Source: Planctomycetota bacterium
GTDB lineage: Bacteria; Planctomycetota; SZUA-567; JAFGGJ01
Direction: 5' to 3'
Assembly (NCBI GenBank): GCA_016930595.1
Contig: JAFGGJ010000028.1
Coordinates: 1-37,557, forward strand
Length of the DNA stretch: 37,557 nt
The position numbers and the translations under genes are program-made. Under the pieces are notes generated by a model, which searched no databases, had not been told where the DNA came from, and saw nothing but the letters and a program-made list of their open reading frames with translations. Below, one piece after another: positions 30,523-37,557 of this stretch (the stretch's first letter is position 1; every line of letters starts with the position of its first letter).

Positions 30523-31557
30523 TTACTTGTATTGAGGTTTCAGCGCTTTCCCTTTGCGGGCGCTCTGGTCGGCCAGGTCCAGGATATGTATCGGCCGGCG
30601 CGCCCATTCGGGCGTTATGACGAGCCTGTCGCCTTTCACCAGGCTGTCCGCCACGTTCTGGTAGAACCGCCAGCCTTCCGACTGCGGGTTCGTTCCTTTT
30701 TCGATGTTGACGGCTCCGTCTTTCCCGTGCGTGACGATCTCGTATTCCTTGTTGCTGAATATATACGTGCCCTTGGTTCCCGTGATTTCCAGCTGGCCCT
30801 TCTTCGGGTTGGAATCTATCGACGTGATCGTCAGTGTCAGCCACGCCCCGTTGCGGAACCTTGCGACTGCGAACCCTTCGTCTTCGTTGGTATCCTTCTT
30901 CCAGGCGACTTCCGGCGCCCAGAAGCCCGTGTGTCTGTACCCGGCCACTTCCACGATTTCGGAATCTATCAGTTGCAGCGAATACTCCAGCAGGTGCACT
31001 CCCCAGTCGTACAGGATCCCGCCGGATATCTTTTTGCTGGAACGCCACCAGTCGCGCGGCCGGCCGTACCCTCCCATGTGTGCCTCTATGCGGATTATGT
31101 CCCCTATCGCTCCGCCGCGGATGCGCTTCACCGCCTGCATTATGCAGCCGTCCCAGTGCCGGTTGTGGTACGTGGACAGCAGCAGCCTGCGGCGCTTTGC
31201 CGCGGCTATCATCCTGTCGCACTCGGCGGTTGTAACGGCGAACGGCTTCTCGCACACGACGGATACGCCGGCGTTCAGGCACTGCAGCGCCAGGCGGGCG
31301 TGAGTATTATGCGGCGTTATTATCGCAACAAGCTCCGCTCCCGACTTCTTCAGCATCCTCGCCACCGAAGTGTACGCCTTGATCCCGGGGAAGTCCGTTT
31401 CCGCCACCCTGGCGCGCTCCGGGTCTATGTCGCACGCCGATACCGGTGTCATTCCCGCCTTCATCATTTCCGACAGGTGGGCGTGCCCCATGCTGAACGC
31501 CCCTCCGTAACCGATCACTCCCACCTTGATGTCTTCCGCTTTCCTGAACCTTGCCAT
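30523..31557 (-). CDS. Gfo/Idh/MocA family oxidoreductase
   Basis: A 344-residue protein. The Rossmann motif is VGVIGYGGAFSMGHAH, and the EKP motif is present as VVCEKPFAV with the catalytic-region lysine. LYDWGVHLLEYSLQLID corresponds to the segment with the active-site aspartate and histidine. The C-terminal half is the usual mixed sheet domain. It differs clearly from the copy at 5.5 kb (which has DKP), so the two are not a recent duplication. It has its own promoter at 31597-31624 and AAAGGA before the ATG. Likely a sugar or cyclitol dehydrogenase acting on a polysaccharide breakdown product; substrate unknown. Confidence 0.9.
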   Translation of the reverse strand: MARFRKAEDIKVGVIGYGGAFSMGHAHLSEMMKAGMTPVSACDIDPERARVAETDFPGIKAYTSVARMLKKSGAELVAIITPHNTHARLALQCLNAGVSVVCEKPFAVTTAECDRMIAAAKRRRLLLSTYHNRHWDGCIMQAVKRIRGGAIGDIIRIEAHMGGYGRPRDWWRSSKKISGGILYDWGVHLLEYSLQLIDSEIVEVAGYRHTGFWAPEVAWKKDTNEDEGFAVARFRNGAWLTLTITSIDSNPKKGQLEITGTKGTYIFSNKEYEIVTHGKDGAVNIEKGTNPQSEGWRFYQNVADSLVKGDRLVITPEWARRPIHILDLADQSARKGKALKPQYK

Positions 31558-31596
31558 GGCCTGTCCTTTGCTCGCGATCTGCCCGTAATGTCCGGG

Positions 31597-31624
31597 ATAA
31601 TAGTGCGCTGCCGCGGCGCGGCAA
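31597..31624 (-). promoter_or_regulatory. Candidate promoter of the second Gfo/Idh/MocA gene
   Basis: On the minus strand: TTGCCG, 16 bp, then TATTAT (five of six). It gives a leader of about 33 bases. The same -35 hexamer occurs before the other Gfo/Idh/MocA gene at 5.5 kb. Confidence 0.45.
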
Positions 31625-31674
31625 GCGTTTTTGCGCCGAATTGATGTCCCCCCTGCCGCCCCCGGGTGCCGCCT

Positions 31675-34272
31675 TCAGGAACTCTCCCCGGAATCCAGCA
31701 CCTGCCGGATCCTCCGGTTCAAGGCGTTCAGCGTGAACGGTTTTTCGATGAATTCCACCCCTTCGTTCAGCACGCCGTGATGCACTATCGCGTTGTCGGT
31801 GTAGCCCGACGTGTAGATGACCTTGATCCCGGGGCACATTTCCTTTGCCGTTCGCGCCAGCTCCACCCCGCTCATCCCCGGCATGATCACGTCCGTCAGC
31901 ATCAGGCTCACGCTGCCCTTCAGCTCTTCGCAGCGGGCCAGGGCTTCCTCCGCGCTGCACGCCTGCAGCACCGTGTAGCCGGATTCCCCCAGCGAACCGC
32001 ACACCAGCGACCTCACGTCGTTGTCGTCCTCCACTACCAGGATCGTCTCGCTTCCGCGGGAATCCTCGGCATTCTCCGCTTCCGCCGCCGGCCGGGCGCT
32101 GTCCGCCGCATCCGTCCTCGGCAGGTATATCTTGAACGTCGTCCCTTTCCCCGGCTCGCTGTAGACCCATATGTGTCCGCCGCTCTGTTTCACTATCCCG
32201 TACACCGTCGAAAGTCCCAGTCCCGTCCCCTTGCCCATCTCCTTGGTCGTGAAGAACGGCTCGAATACCCGTTTCATGGTTTCCTTGTTCATCCCGTGCC
32301 CGTTGTCGCTTATCGCAAGCATCACGTGCGGCCCGGGCTGTACTTCCGGCCGCTCCGCGGCGTAAGCCTCGTCCAGCTCGACGTTCCTGGTTTCGATCGT
32401 CAGTTTGCCGCCTTGAGGCATGGCGTCCCGGGCGTTCACGGCCAGGTTCATTATCACCTGTTCCATCTGCCCGGCGTCCGCCTTCACGGGCCACAGTCCT
32501 TCCTGCAGGCGGAACTCCGTTTCTATATCTTCCCCGATCGTCCGCTTCAGCATGGCGCCCACCGCTTCCACCGCCGTGTTCATGTTTATCCGTCTCAACT
32601 GCAGCACCTGTTTGCGGCTGAACGCCAGCAGTTGGTGTACCAGCCCGGCCGCACGCTCGGCCGTGTGCTTCACCACTTCCAGCCGTTTCAGCGTCTCCCC
32701 GTTCCCTTCGTTCATCCGCTTCAGCGTCTCGCAGTACCCCAGGATGACCGTCAGCAGGTTGTTGAAGTCGTGCGCCACTCCTCCGGCGAGCCGCCCCACC
32801 GATTCCAGCTTCTGCGCCTGCTGCAGCTGCTCCCTGGTGTCCTGCAGAGCGCGTTCCGTCTCCATGCGCTTTGTCGTGTCCCGGAACAGCCCCAGCAGGC
32901 ACTGTTTCCCGGCCAGTTCCACGGGCGCCGAATTCACGTCCGCATGGAAAACGCTCCCGTCCTTCCGCAGCACCGGGATGTCCTTCGCAAGCGTTATCTC
33001 TCCGGCCGCCTGCTTCCGGAATTCGCCCTGCACGTATTCCAGCCGGTCCTTCGGGTGTATGTCCGTTACCGACAGCCCCAGTATTTCCCCGCGCGTGTAG
33101 CCCAGCATCCGGCATATCGCAGCGTTGGCCTCCATGAACCGGCCTTTCTCCGTGTTCGCCACGAGTATCCCGTCGATCGCACCGTTGAATATCGCCTCCA
33201 GCGTGCTGCGGCTCGTGTCCAGCTCCTGCCGCGTCTCCGCGTGCAGCTTGTCCAATTCCATCGAATCCAGGGCGAACGCTATGTCTCCGGCCACTTCCAG
33301 GAACAGCGATCTTGCCTCTTCGTCCGATTCCAGTTCCGGCGGCAGCAGCGCTATCAGCACCCCGTATGTCCTCGTGTCATGGGTCAGCGCCGTTACGAAC
33401 GTCGCGCTCCCGCCGTGCATGAACCTGAACGCGCACTCCCCGCATTCCGGCCCCGGCCCCGTTATGATTTCCCTCCCAGCCTTCTTCAGCGCGCTCCTCA
33501 CGCACTGCGGGAAACGCCCGTCTTCCAGCTCATGCCGGAAGTTCTCCCCTAAAGCGTCGTCCATCCCCGCAGTGGCAGCGGCCTCGTACGTGTTTGCCTG
33601 GTTCACCAGCACGATGCACGTGCCGCTGAACCCCTGCGCATCCGTCAGGCTCCTGCACGCCCCCGCCAGCAGCCGCCCGCGGTCCTTCTCCCTCGTTATC
33701 AGCTGGTTGACGTTCCTGACCGCCGCCAGCACCCTGTTCAGATGCTTCAACCTCTCCTCGCTCTTGAGACGCGCCGACAGGTGTGCCGCCGCCACCCACA
33801 CCACGTACAGCCCCACCAGCATCGCCATCATTGTCTCGAACGCCGCTTCCCGCCAGTTCACCGGCGTCGCCCGCGCTCCCAGGATGACATGCGGCAGGTC
33901 CAGCAGCTCGTTTGCCCACGCCGCCCCGCACAGCAGCACGAACGCAAGCGTGAGCTTCGCCACCAGGGCGTGCATCCGGCCCGCCGCCGCCGGTTCTTCC
34001 TCGTCACGGCCATGCCCCAGCAGTACCACCCCCGTCAGCATCAGCAGCGATATCAGCAGGGCCACCGATTCAGCCGCCGCGTCCACCTGGTGTGCAGGGT
34101 CTCCGGACATTGCCCGCGCCAGGCTGATCGTCCGCCTGAACGCCATCAGCAGTATCGCCGTCGTCACGCACAGCCACGGAAACTTCCGCCGGGCCGACTT
34201 CACCAGTCTCAACGCGAATATCGCGGCGGCGTACTGCACTACCGTGGATATCAGAAGTATCGCCTCGGCCAT
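31675..34272 (-). CDS. Hybrid sensor histidine kinase with GAF, PAS and receiver domains
   Basis: An 865-residue protein. Five or so membrane segments lie in residues 1-165 (for example 3-24, 68-86, 103-123, 144-165). A GAF-like domain spans about 185-340 and includes a C277-x2-C280 pair. A PAS domain is at 352-475 (IFNGAIDGILVANTEKGRFMEANAAICRMLGY). The dimerisation and phosphorylation domain has H501 in GGVAHDFNNLL. The ATP-binding domain has N613 in NLAVNARDAMP and DNGHG at 656-660. The C-terminal receiver has the phospho-accepting D794 in LMLTDVIMPGMSG and K844. No DNA-binding regulator is adjacent, so its output partner lies elsewhere. Promoter at 34336-34364. Confidence 0.93.
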   Translation of the reverse strand: MAEAILLISTVVQYAAAIFALRLVKSARRKFPWLCVTTAILLMAFRRTISLARAMSGDPAHQVDAAAESVALLISLLMLTGVVLLGHGRDEEEPAAAGRMHALVAKLTLAFVLLCGAAWANELLDLPHVILGARATPVNWREAAFETMMAMLVGLYVVWVAAAHLSARLKSEERLKHLNRVLAAVRNVNQLITREKDRGRLLAGACRSLTDAQGFSGTCIVLVNQANTYEAAATAGMDDALGENFRHELEDGRFPQCVRSALKKAGREIITGPGPECGECAFRFMHGGSATFVTALTHDTRTYGVLIALLPPELESDEEARSLFLEVAGDIAFALDSMELDKLHAETRQELDTSRSTLEAIFNGAIDGILVANTEKGRFMEANAAICRMLGYTRGEILGLSVTDIHPKDRLEYVQGEFRKQAAGEITLAKDIPVLRKDGSVFHADVNSAPVELAGKQCLLGLFRDTTKRMETERALQDTREQLQQAQKLESVGRLAGGVAHDFNNLLTVILGYCETLKRMNEGNGETLKRLEVVKHTAERAAGLVHQLLAFSRKQVLQLRRINMNTAVEAVGAMLKRTIGEDIETEFRLQEGLWPVKADAGQMEQVIMNLAVNARDAMPQGGKLTIETRNVELDEAYAAERPEVQPGPHVMLAISDNGHGMNKETMKRVFEPFFTTKEMGKGTGLGLSTVYGIVKQSGGHIWVYSEPGKGTTFKIYLPRTDAADSARPAAEAENAEDSRGSETILVVEDDNDVRSLVCGSLGESGYTVLQACSAEEALARCEELKGSVSLMLTDVIMPGMSGVELARTAKEMCPGIKVIYTSGYTDNAIVHHGVLNEGVEFIEKPFTLNALNRRIRQVLDSGESS

Positions 34273-34335
34273 CAGGTCACCGTTCCCGTATCCGCGCAGA
34301 GCCCCTGTTGCGCCGTCTCCCTCCCCGGTCCATTA

Positions 34336-34364
34336 AACATACATCATTGCTCCACGCTGGTCAA
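34336..34364 (-). promoter_or_regulatory. Promoter of the hybrid histidine kinase
   Basis: On the minus strand: TTGACC (five of six), 17 bp, then TATGTT (four of six). The leader would be about 55 bases. Confidence 0.5.
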
Positions 34365-34418
34365 GCGAGGTATTAGTGTTTCTTAACGTGCCGCCAGCTC
34401 TGCAGCGGAGTGCAGGCG

Positions 34419-34427
34419 TGTTATAAT
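34419..34427 (+). promoter_or_regulatory. Extended -10 promoter for the large unknown gene
   Basis: TGTTATAAT is a full extended -10 element (TGnTATAAT). The -35 region is poor, as is usual for this promoter type. The leader to the ATG at 34636 would be about 200 bases. Confidence 0.5.
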
Positions 34428-34635
34428 GTTCCTCCGTCGCTCCGCGCGTTGCTCCACGCGACGTCCCAGGCTTTGTCCCCGGCGCAGACTACGGCATGTG
34501 CACGCATGAGCTCTACCTCGGCCTGGAAAAACGCTTCTGACCCGCCCGTTCCCTTTTCCGCCTTTATCCCGCAAACTTTCATGGCGCACGGCCGCTTCAC
34601 GCCGTATCATGATGACGGTCCGGCAGGAGCGCCCG

Positions 34636-37449
34636 ATGTCCGAATACGATCCGATCACCGCCTCGCAGTGCGGCGCCCGCGTCGAAAACGGCGCTCTTTT
34701 CTCCGGCGGCGACGAAGTCGTTTTCACATCGAGAGGCGCACGCTCGCTCGGCGCCGGCGGTTATTCCGTCAAACGCTCGCGCGGTAAGGCGCGCGTCGCC
34801 GCACGGCCGGGCTCCGCACGCTATGCCGCGCTCCTCGAACTCCAGTCCATGCAGGCCTCGCAGGCCGTCTCCGTCACACGCCGCCCAAGGTTCTCCATCC
34901 GCAACTACAAGCATGAACTCAATCTCATCCCGGATACGCCAAGGTCCATTCTCTCGTACACCGAAGACTTCTGGAGCTCCGTCTGCCGTGAAATCGTCCG
35001 CAGGCACTTCACCGGCGTCGTCTTCTACATCAACGCCGTCCCCTTCGAGCATTTCCTCGACTTCAACGAATTCAGCGACGCCACCGATGTCCCCGCGGAC
35101 GTCCGCTCACGCGTGCGCGACGCCTTCAACATGCTCCTCGCCGTCTCCAGGCGCTACGGCCTCAGGACCTTCCTCCAGGAATACCTCAGCCATTATCCCG
35201 CACGCCTCGCCGACAGCCGCAACCTCCTCTTCAACGCGCGCAACAGGTCCGGCGCCGCCTGCCTCGCCAACTTCCACCACCCTGTCCTCCACGACTTCTT
35301 CCGCTACACGCACACGCGGATCTTCGAGCTCTGCCCCGATCTCGACGGCCTCTACCTGAACTACGAATCCTCCCCCAACGCCGTCGAGCTCATGAAAGAC
35401 GTCGTCATCCCCGCCCTCTCCTCCCTCGAACGTCCCCCCGTGCTCTTCCACAGGCTCTGGTACTTCACCGTCCCGCGCGAAATGTGCGATATGGCCGAAT
35501 CCTACCCCGGCGAAACCGTCGTCGGTCACAAGATCATGGACACCATGGACGCCTACAACTACCCCGCCGCCGACACCCGTATCGCCGAATGGAAGGCCGC
35601 CTTTGCTGAACGCGGCCTCGATATCCCCTTCGTCTACCTTGTCGGCCCATGCCATAACTGCGGCTCAAATATCTCCCGCAGGCTCTGGTCCGACCCCGAA
35701 TTCATACACGCCGCTCTCTCCAGGGCCCTCAAGCTCGGCGCCGACGGTATCTCCTTCCACACCGTCTGGGAACTCACGGCCGACGAGTTCGACTCCTCTC
35801 CCGTCATCGATCCGCATGAACGTGAAATGGCCCGCCTCAACCACTTCCACCTCGAATCCGTCGTCGATTTCGTACGCGGCCTCCCCTTCGATGAAAAACG
35901 CGTCGTTTCCGAACACGCACGCCACTTCCGCCTCAAATCCCGCGGCGCCGCCTCCCTCTACAGGACCCTCAGGGATTCTTCCCGCGCCGAAATCCTGCAT
36001 CTCATGCAGTTCCCGCTGACCACCCAGGAAGGCTACCACCTCGACGCCAGGCGCCAGCTTTCCCAGCACCCCTTTTTCTACATGCCCGTCTCGTACCACA
36101 ACCGCCAGCACGCCGAAGACCCCCACCAGTTCTGGTCCTACCTCTCCAAGGCGAAAAAAGCCTCCCCGTATCCCGGGGACCTCCAGACGATCTTCGACTT
36201 CGTCGACCCCGCCGCTCCCGTCACTAAAAACAACCCCCTCGTCCTCGCCGCGTCCATGGAACGCCTCGGAAAATCCTCCGCCGCCTCCGCTCGTACGCTC
36301 GCCCGCAAGGTCGGCCCCGAACTCGCCCTCCTCGCCGCCGACAACCGCCACGTCGCCGTGTCCTGCGCACGCGATATCCGCGCCGGCGCCGCTCTCTTCC
36401 GCCTCTACTTCGACGCCTCGCGCTCCCGGGCCGTCGCACACGTCGAAGAAGCCATCGCGGAACTCTCCGCCCTCAAACGGGATATCCGCACCCACGGCGT
36501 GCCCTACATCCACATGCACGGCGGCCACGACCCGGACCGGGATATCTCCGCACTCAAAAAACTGAAACGCGCACTCAGAACCGATTTCCCCTTCCCGGCC
36601 TTCCGCTCTTACGCCGAATCCCGCAGGCTCTACTGCGAAATCCGCCGCCACGTCAGGCCCTGGCGCATGTGGAGCGCCCGCAGCATCAGGAAAGCCTCCT
36701 CACTCCTCAAGCGGTCCCGCTCCGCCGCTCTCGCCGCCCTCGACAAGTGCCGGGACACGCGGTTCGCCTCCAACGTCCGCCTCTGGATCGACTGGCTCGA
36801 CTCCGAAATCTCCTGGATAAAGCCCATGCGTCTCACCTGCTCGGATCTCCCCGGCGAACTCATCCGCATGGTCCACGACAACTGTTTCGGCTACGGCGGT
36901 TTCGCCTGGCAGGATTTCCTCAGTTTCTTCCAGCCCCTCCGCTGCGACAAGGACGTCCGGCTCTTCTGCGGCGTGCACAGGGAAGCCGACCGCCTCGTCA
37001 TAAGCGCGCATGAAGACGGCTGTGACATGAAGGAGCGCACCGCCCACTGGGCCAGGTTCGCCGGCGGCAGGGACCCGGCCGGTTTCCTCAGGGTCTTCAT
37101 CGACACCGCGAACGACGGCCGCCGCCTCCAGTGCTACAGCATCTTCCCGGGGGCGGCTGCGGCCACCAGGTTCGAAATGCAGGTGCGGGGACGCCAGGAC
37201 GTCCTGGTTCTGCCCGACCGCGTCGCCGCGGGCTGGGACGCCACTTTCGCTCACGACCGGGACAGCTGGACTCTGGTGTTCAAGATACCTTTTAAGCAAC
37301 TGGGCGGGGCGCCGGCGAAAGGCGATACGTGGGGGTTCAACGTCACAGGCAATACGCATATCGCCAGGAACCACGGCGTCGCGCTGTACAAGGCTTATGA
37401 AATGGGGCCGGGTAACCCGTCGCGCATGTGCACGCTGGAATTCGTGTAG
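34636..37449 (+). CDS. Large protein of unknown family, TIM-barrel-like N-terminus and CBM9-like C-terminus
   Basis: A 937-residue protein; ATG 34636 was chosen for the AGGAG ribosome site 7 bp upstream. There is no signal peptide. Residues 60-420 look like a (beta/alpha)8 glycosidase fold (FTGVVFYINAVPFEHFLDF, YGLRTFLQEYLSHYP, LDGLYLNYESSPNA, PVLFHRLWYF, IPFVYLVGPCHNCGS, GADGISFHTVWELTADEFD), with E, D and Y/N residues at strand ends that could form an active site. Residues 430-770 are helical and unassigned. The last 170 residues resemble a CBM9-type sugar-binding domain (DVRLFCGVHREADRLVISAHED ... WTLVFKIPFKQLGG ... WGFNVTGN). Leucine codons are almost all CTC until about 37130 and CTG thereafter. 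Function not assignable; a glycoside-acting role is inference. Confidence 0.7.
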   Translation: MSEYDPITASQCGARVENGALFSGGDEVVFTSRGARSLGAGGYSVKRSRGKARVAARPGSARYAALLELQSMQASQAVSVTRRPRFSIRNYKHELNLIPDTPRSILSYTEDFWSSVCREIVRRHFTGVVFYINAVPFEHFLDFNEFSDATDVPADVRSRVRDAFNMLLAVSRRYGLRTFLQEYLSHYPARLADSRNLLFNARNRSGAACLANFHHPVLHDFFRYTHTRIFELCPDLDGLYLNYESSPNAVELMKDVVIPALSSLERPPVLFHRLWYFTVPREMCDMAESYPGETVVGHKIMDTMDAYNYPAADTRIAEWKAAFAERGLDIPFVYLVGPCHNCGSNISRRLWSDPEFIHAALSRALKLGADGISFHTVWELTADEFDSSPVIDPHEREMARLNHFHLESVVDFVRGLPFDEKRVVSEHARHFRLKSRGAASLYRTLRDSSRAEILHLMQFPLTTQEGYHLDARRQLSQHPFFYMPVSYHNRQHAEDPHQFWSYLSKAKKASPYPGDLQTIFDFVDPAAPVTKNNPLVLAASMERLGKSSAASARTLARKVGPELALLAADNRHVAVSCARDIRAGAALFRLYFDASRSRAVAHVEEAIAELSALKRDIRTHGVPYIHMHGGHDPDRDISALKKLKRALRTDFPFPAFRSYAESRRLYCEIRRHVRPWRMWSARSIRKASSLLKRSRSAALAALDKCRDTRFASNVRLWIDWLDSEISWIKPMRLTCSDLPGELIRMVHDNCFGYGGFAWQDFLSFFQPLRCDKDVRLFCGVHREADRLVISAHEDGCDMKERTAHWARFAGGRDPAGFLRVFIDTANDGRRLQCYSIFPGAAAATRFEMQVRGRQDVLVLPDRVAAGWDATFAHDRDSWTLVFKIPFKQLGGAPAKGDTWGFNVTGNTHIARNHGVALYKAYEMGPGNPSRMCTLEFV

Positions 37450-37557
37450 CAAATTCCGTGCCAGACGTCCGAATCTACTACAGGCGTATACGACACACGC
37501 GTGAAAACGGCCCGAAAACGTCTACAGGATCGCAATTCGGCGCGGGTTTGGCGCGGA

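Larger units (their letters stand above)
34273..34635. other. Divergent intergenic region of histidine kinase and large unknown gene
   Basis: A 363 bp gap. It contains a minus-strand promoter for the kinase, a plus-strand extended -10 promoter and about 200 bases of plus-strand leader. In that leader a 14-codon frame (34496-34540) has no ribosome site and is not called. I see no structured RNA that I can name. Confidence 0.6.

Noticed and set aside
31307..33552. Long open frames of about 600 codons on both strands over the histidine kinase.
   Set aside because: They are shadow frames with biased composition. The kinase frame shows all expected domains in order.
34496..34540. A 14-codon frame (MCTHELYLGLEKRF) in the leader of the large unknown gene, as a possible leader peptide.
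   Set aside because: No ribosome site precedes it and no run of regulatory codons or attenuator hairpin follows.

Overview
This 37.6 kb window is GC-rich bacterial chromosome with about 29 credible protein genes, one tRNA and one candidate structured RNA. I see no transposase, integrase, phage gene or CRISPR array. Several traits together suggest an uncultured bacterium of the PVC type (Lentisphaerota, Verrucomicrobiota, Planctomycetota or relatives): DUF4832-like and DUF5060/GH5-like glycosidase proteins, several Gfo/Idh/MocA-type dehydrogenases, SGNH and right-handed beta-helix proteins, an M55 aminopeptidase, many lipoproteins, and abundant sigma/anti-sigma genes. Placement at phylum level is inference; no 16S gene is present. 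The many lipoproteins and a putative outer-membrane barrel indicate a double-membrane cell.

Layout. Positions 1-5.2 kb hold a thioredoxin/CnoX-like gene running off the left edge, a secreted DUF4832-type protein, a DppA-like aminopeptidase, and an ECF sigma factor overlapping the gene for its putative zinc-finger anti-sigma factor, which carries a periplasmic LysM domain. Positions 5.5-8.4 kb hold a sugar-type oxidoreductase pair (Gfo/Idh/MocA plus a zinc alcohol dehydrogenase) and a convergent nucleoside hydrolase. Positions 8.5-15.5 kb hold a second zinc-finger membrane protein, a secreted beta-helix protein with an unusual C-terminal anchor, a GH2-fold protein lacking the catalytic acid, a sigma-70 factor whose only plausible start codon is AUA, and an SGNH esterase. 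Positions 15.6-20.5 kb hold a STAS protein, two lipoproteins, a phosphate butyryltransferase-like enzyme, an M20 peptidase and a Nudix hydrolase.

Positions 20.5-23.4 kb form a tightly packed envelope operon: outer-membrane barrel, alpha/beta-hydrolase lipoprotein, repeat lipoprotein. Then come a large secreted glycosidase-like protein, tRNA-Leu(CAA), a small lipoprotein, a divergent RNase HII-like gene coupled to an ABC-exporter membrane subunit, and a lone rplC (L3) gene with a consensus promoter. The 498 bp between rplC and the next, convergent gene is the most unusual noncoding stretch: a perfect 25 bp inverted repeat sits just behind both stop codons, next to G-quadruplex-type tracts, and between the copies lie a structured RNA candidate with a terminator and a 58 bp tandem repeat. 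The window ends with a second Gfo/Idh/MocA gene, a hybrid histidine kinase and a 937-residue protein of unknown family with a CBM9-like C-terminus.

Functionally the window reads as polysaccharide and glycoside handling at the cell surface and in the cytosol, overlaid with envelope-stress-type regulation. Base composition is strand-asymmetric: the plus strand is G-rich on the left and C-rich on the right, and it switches back near 37.13 kb inside the last gene.
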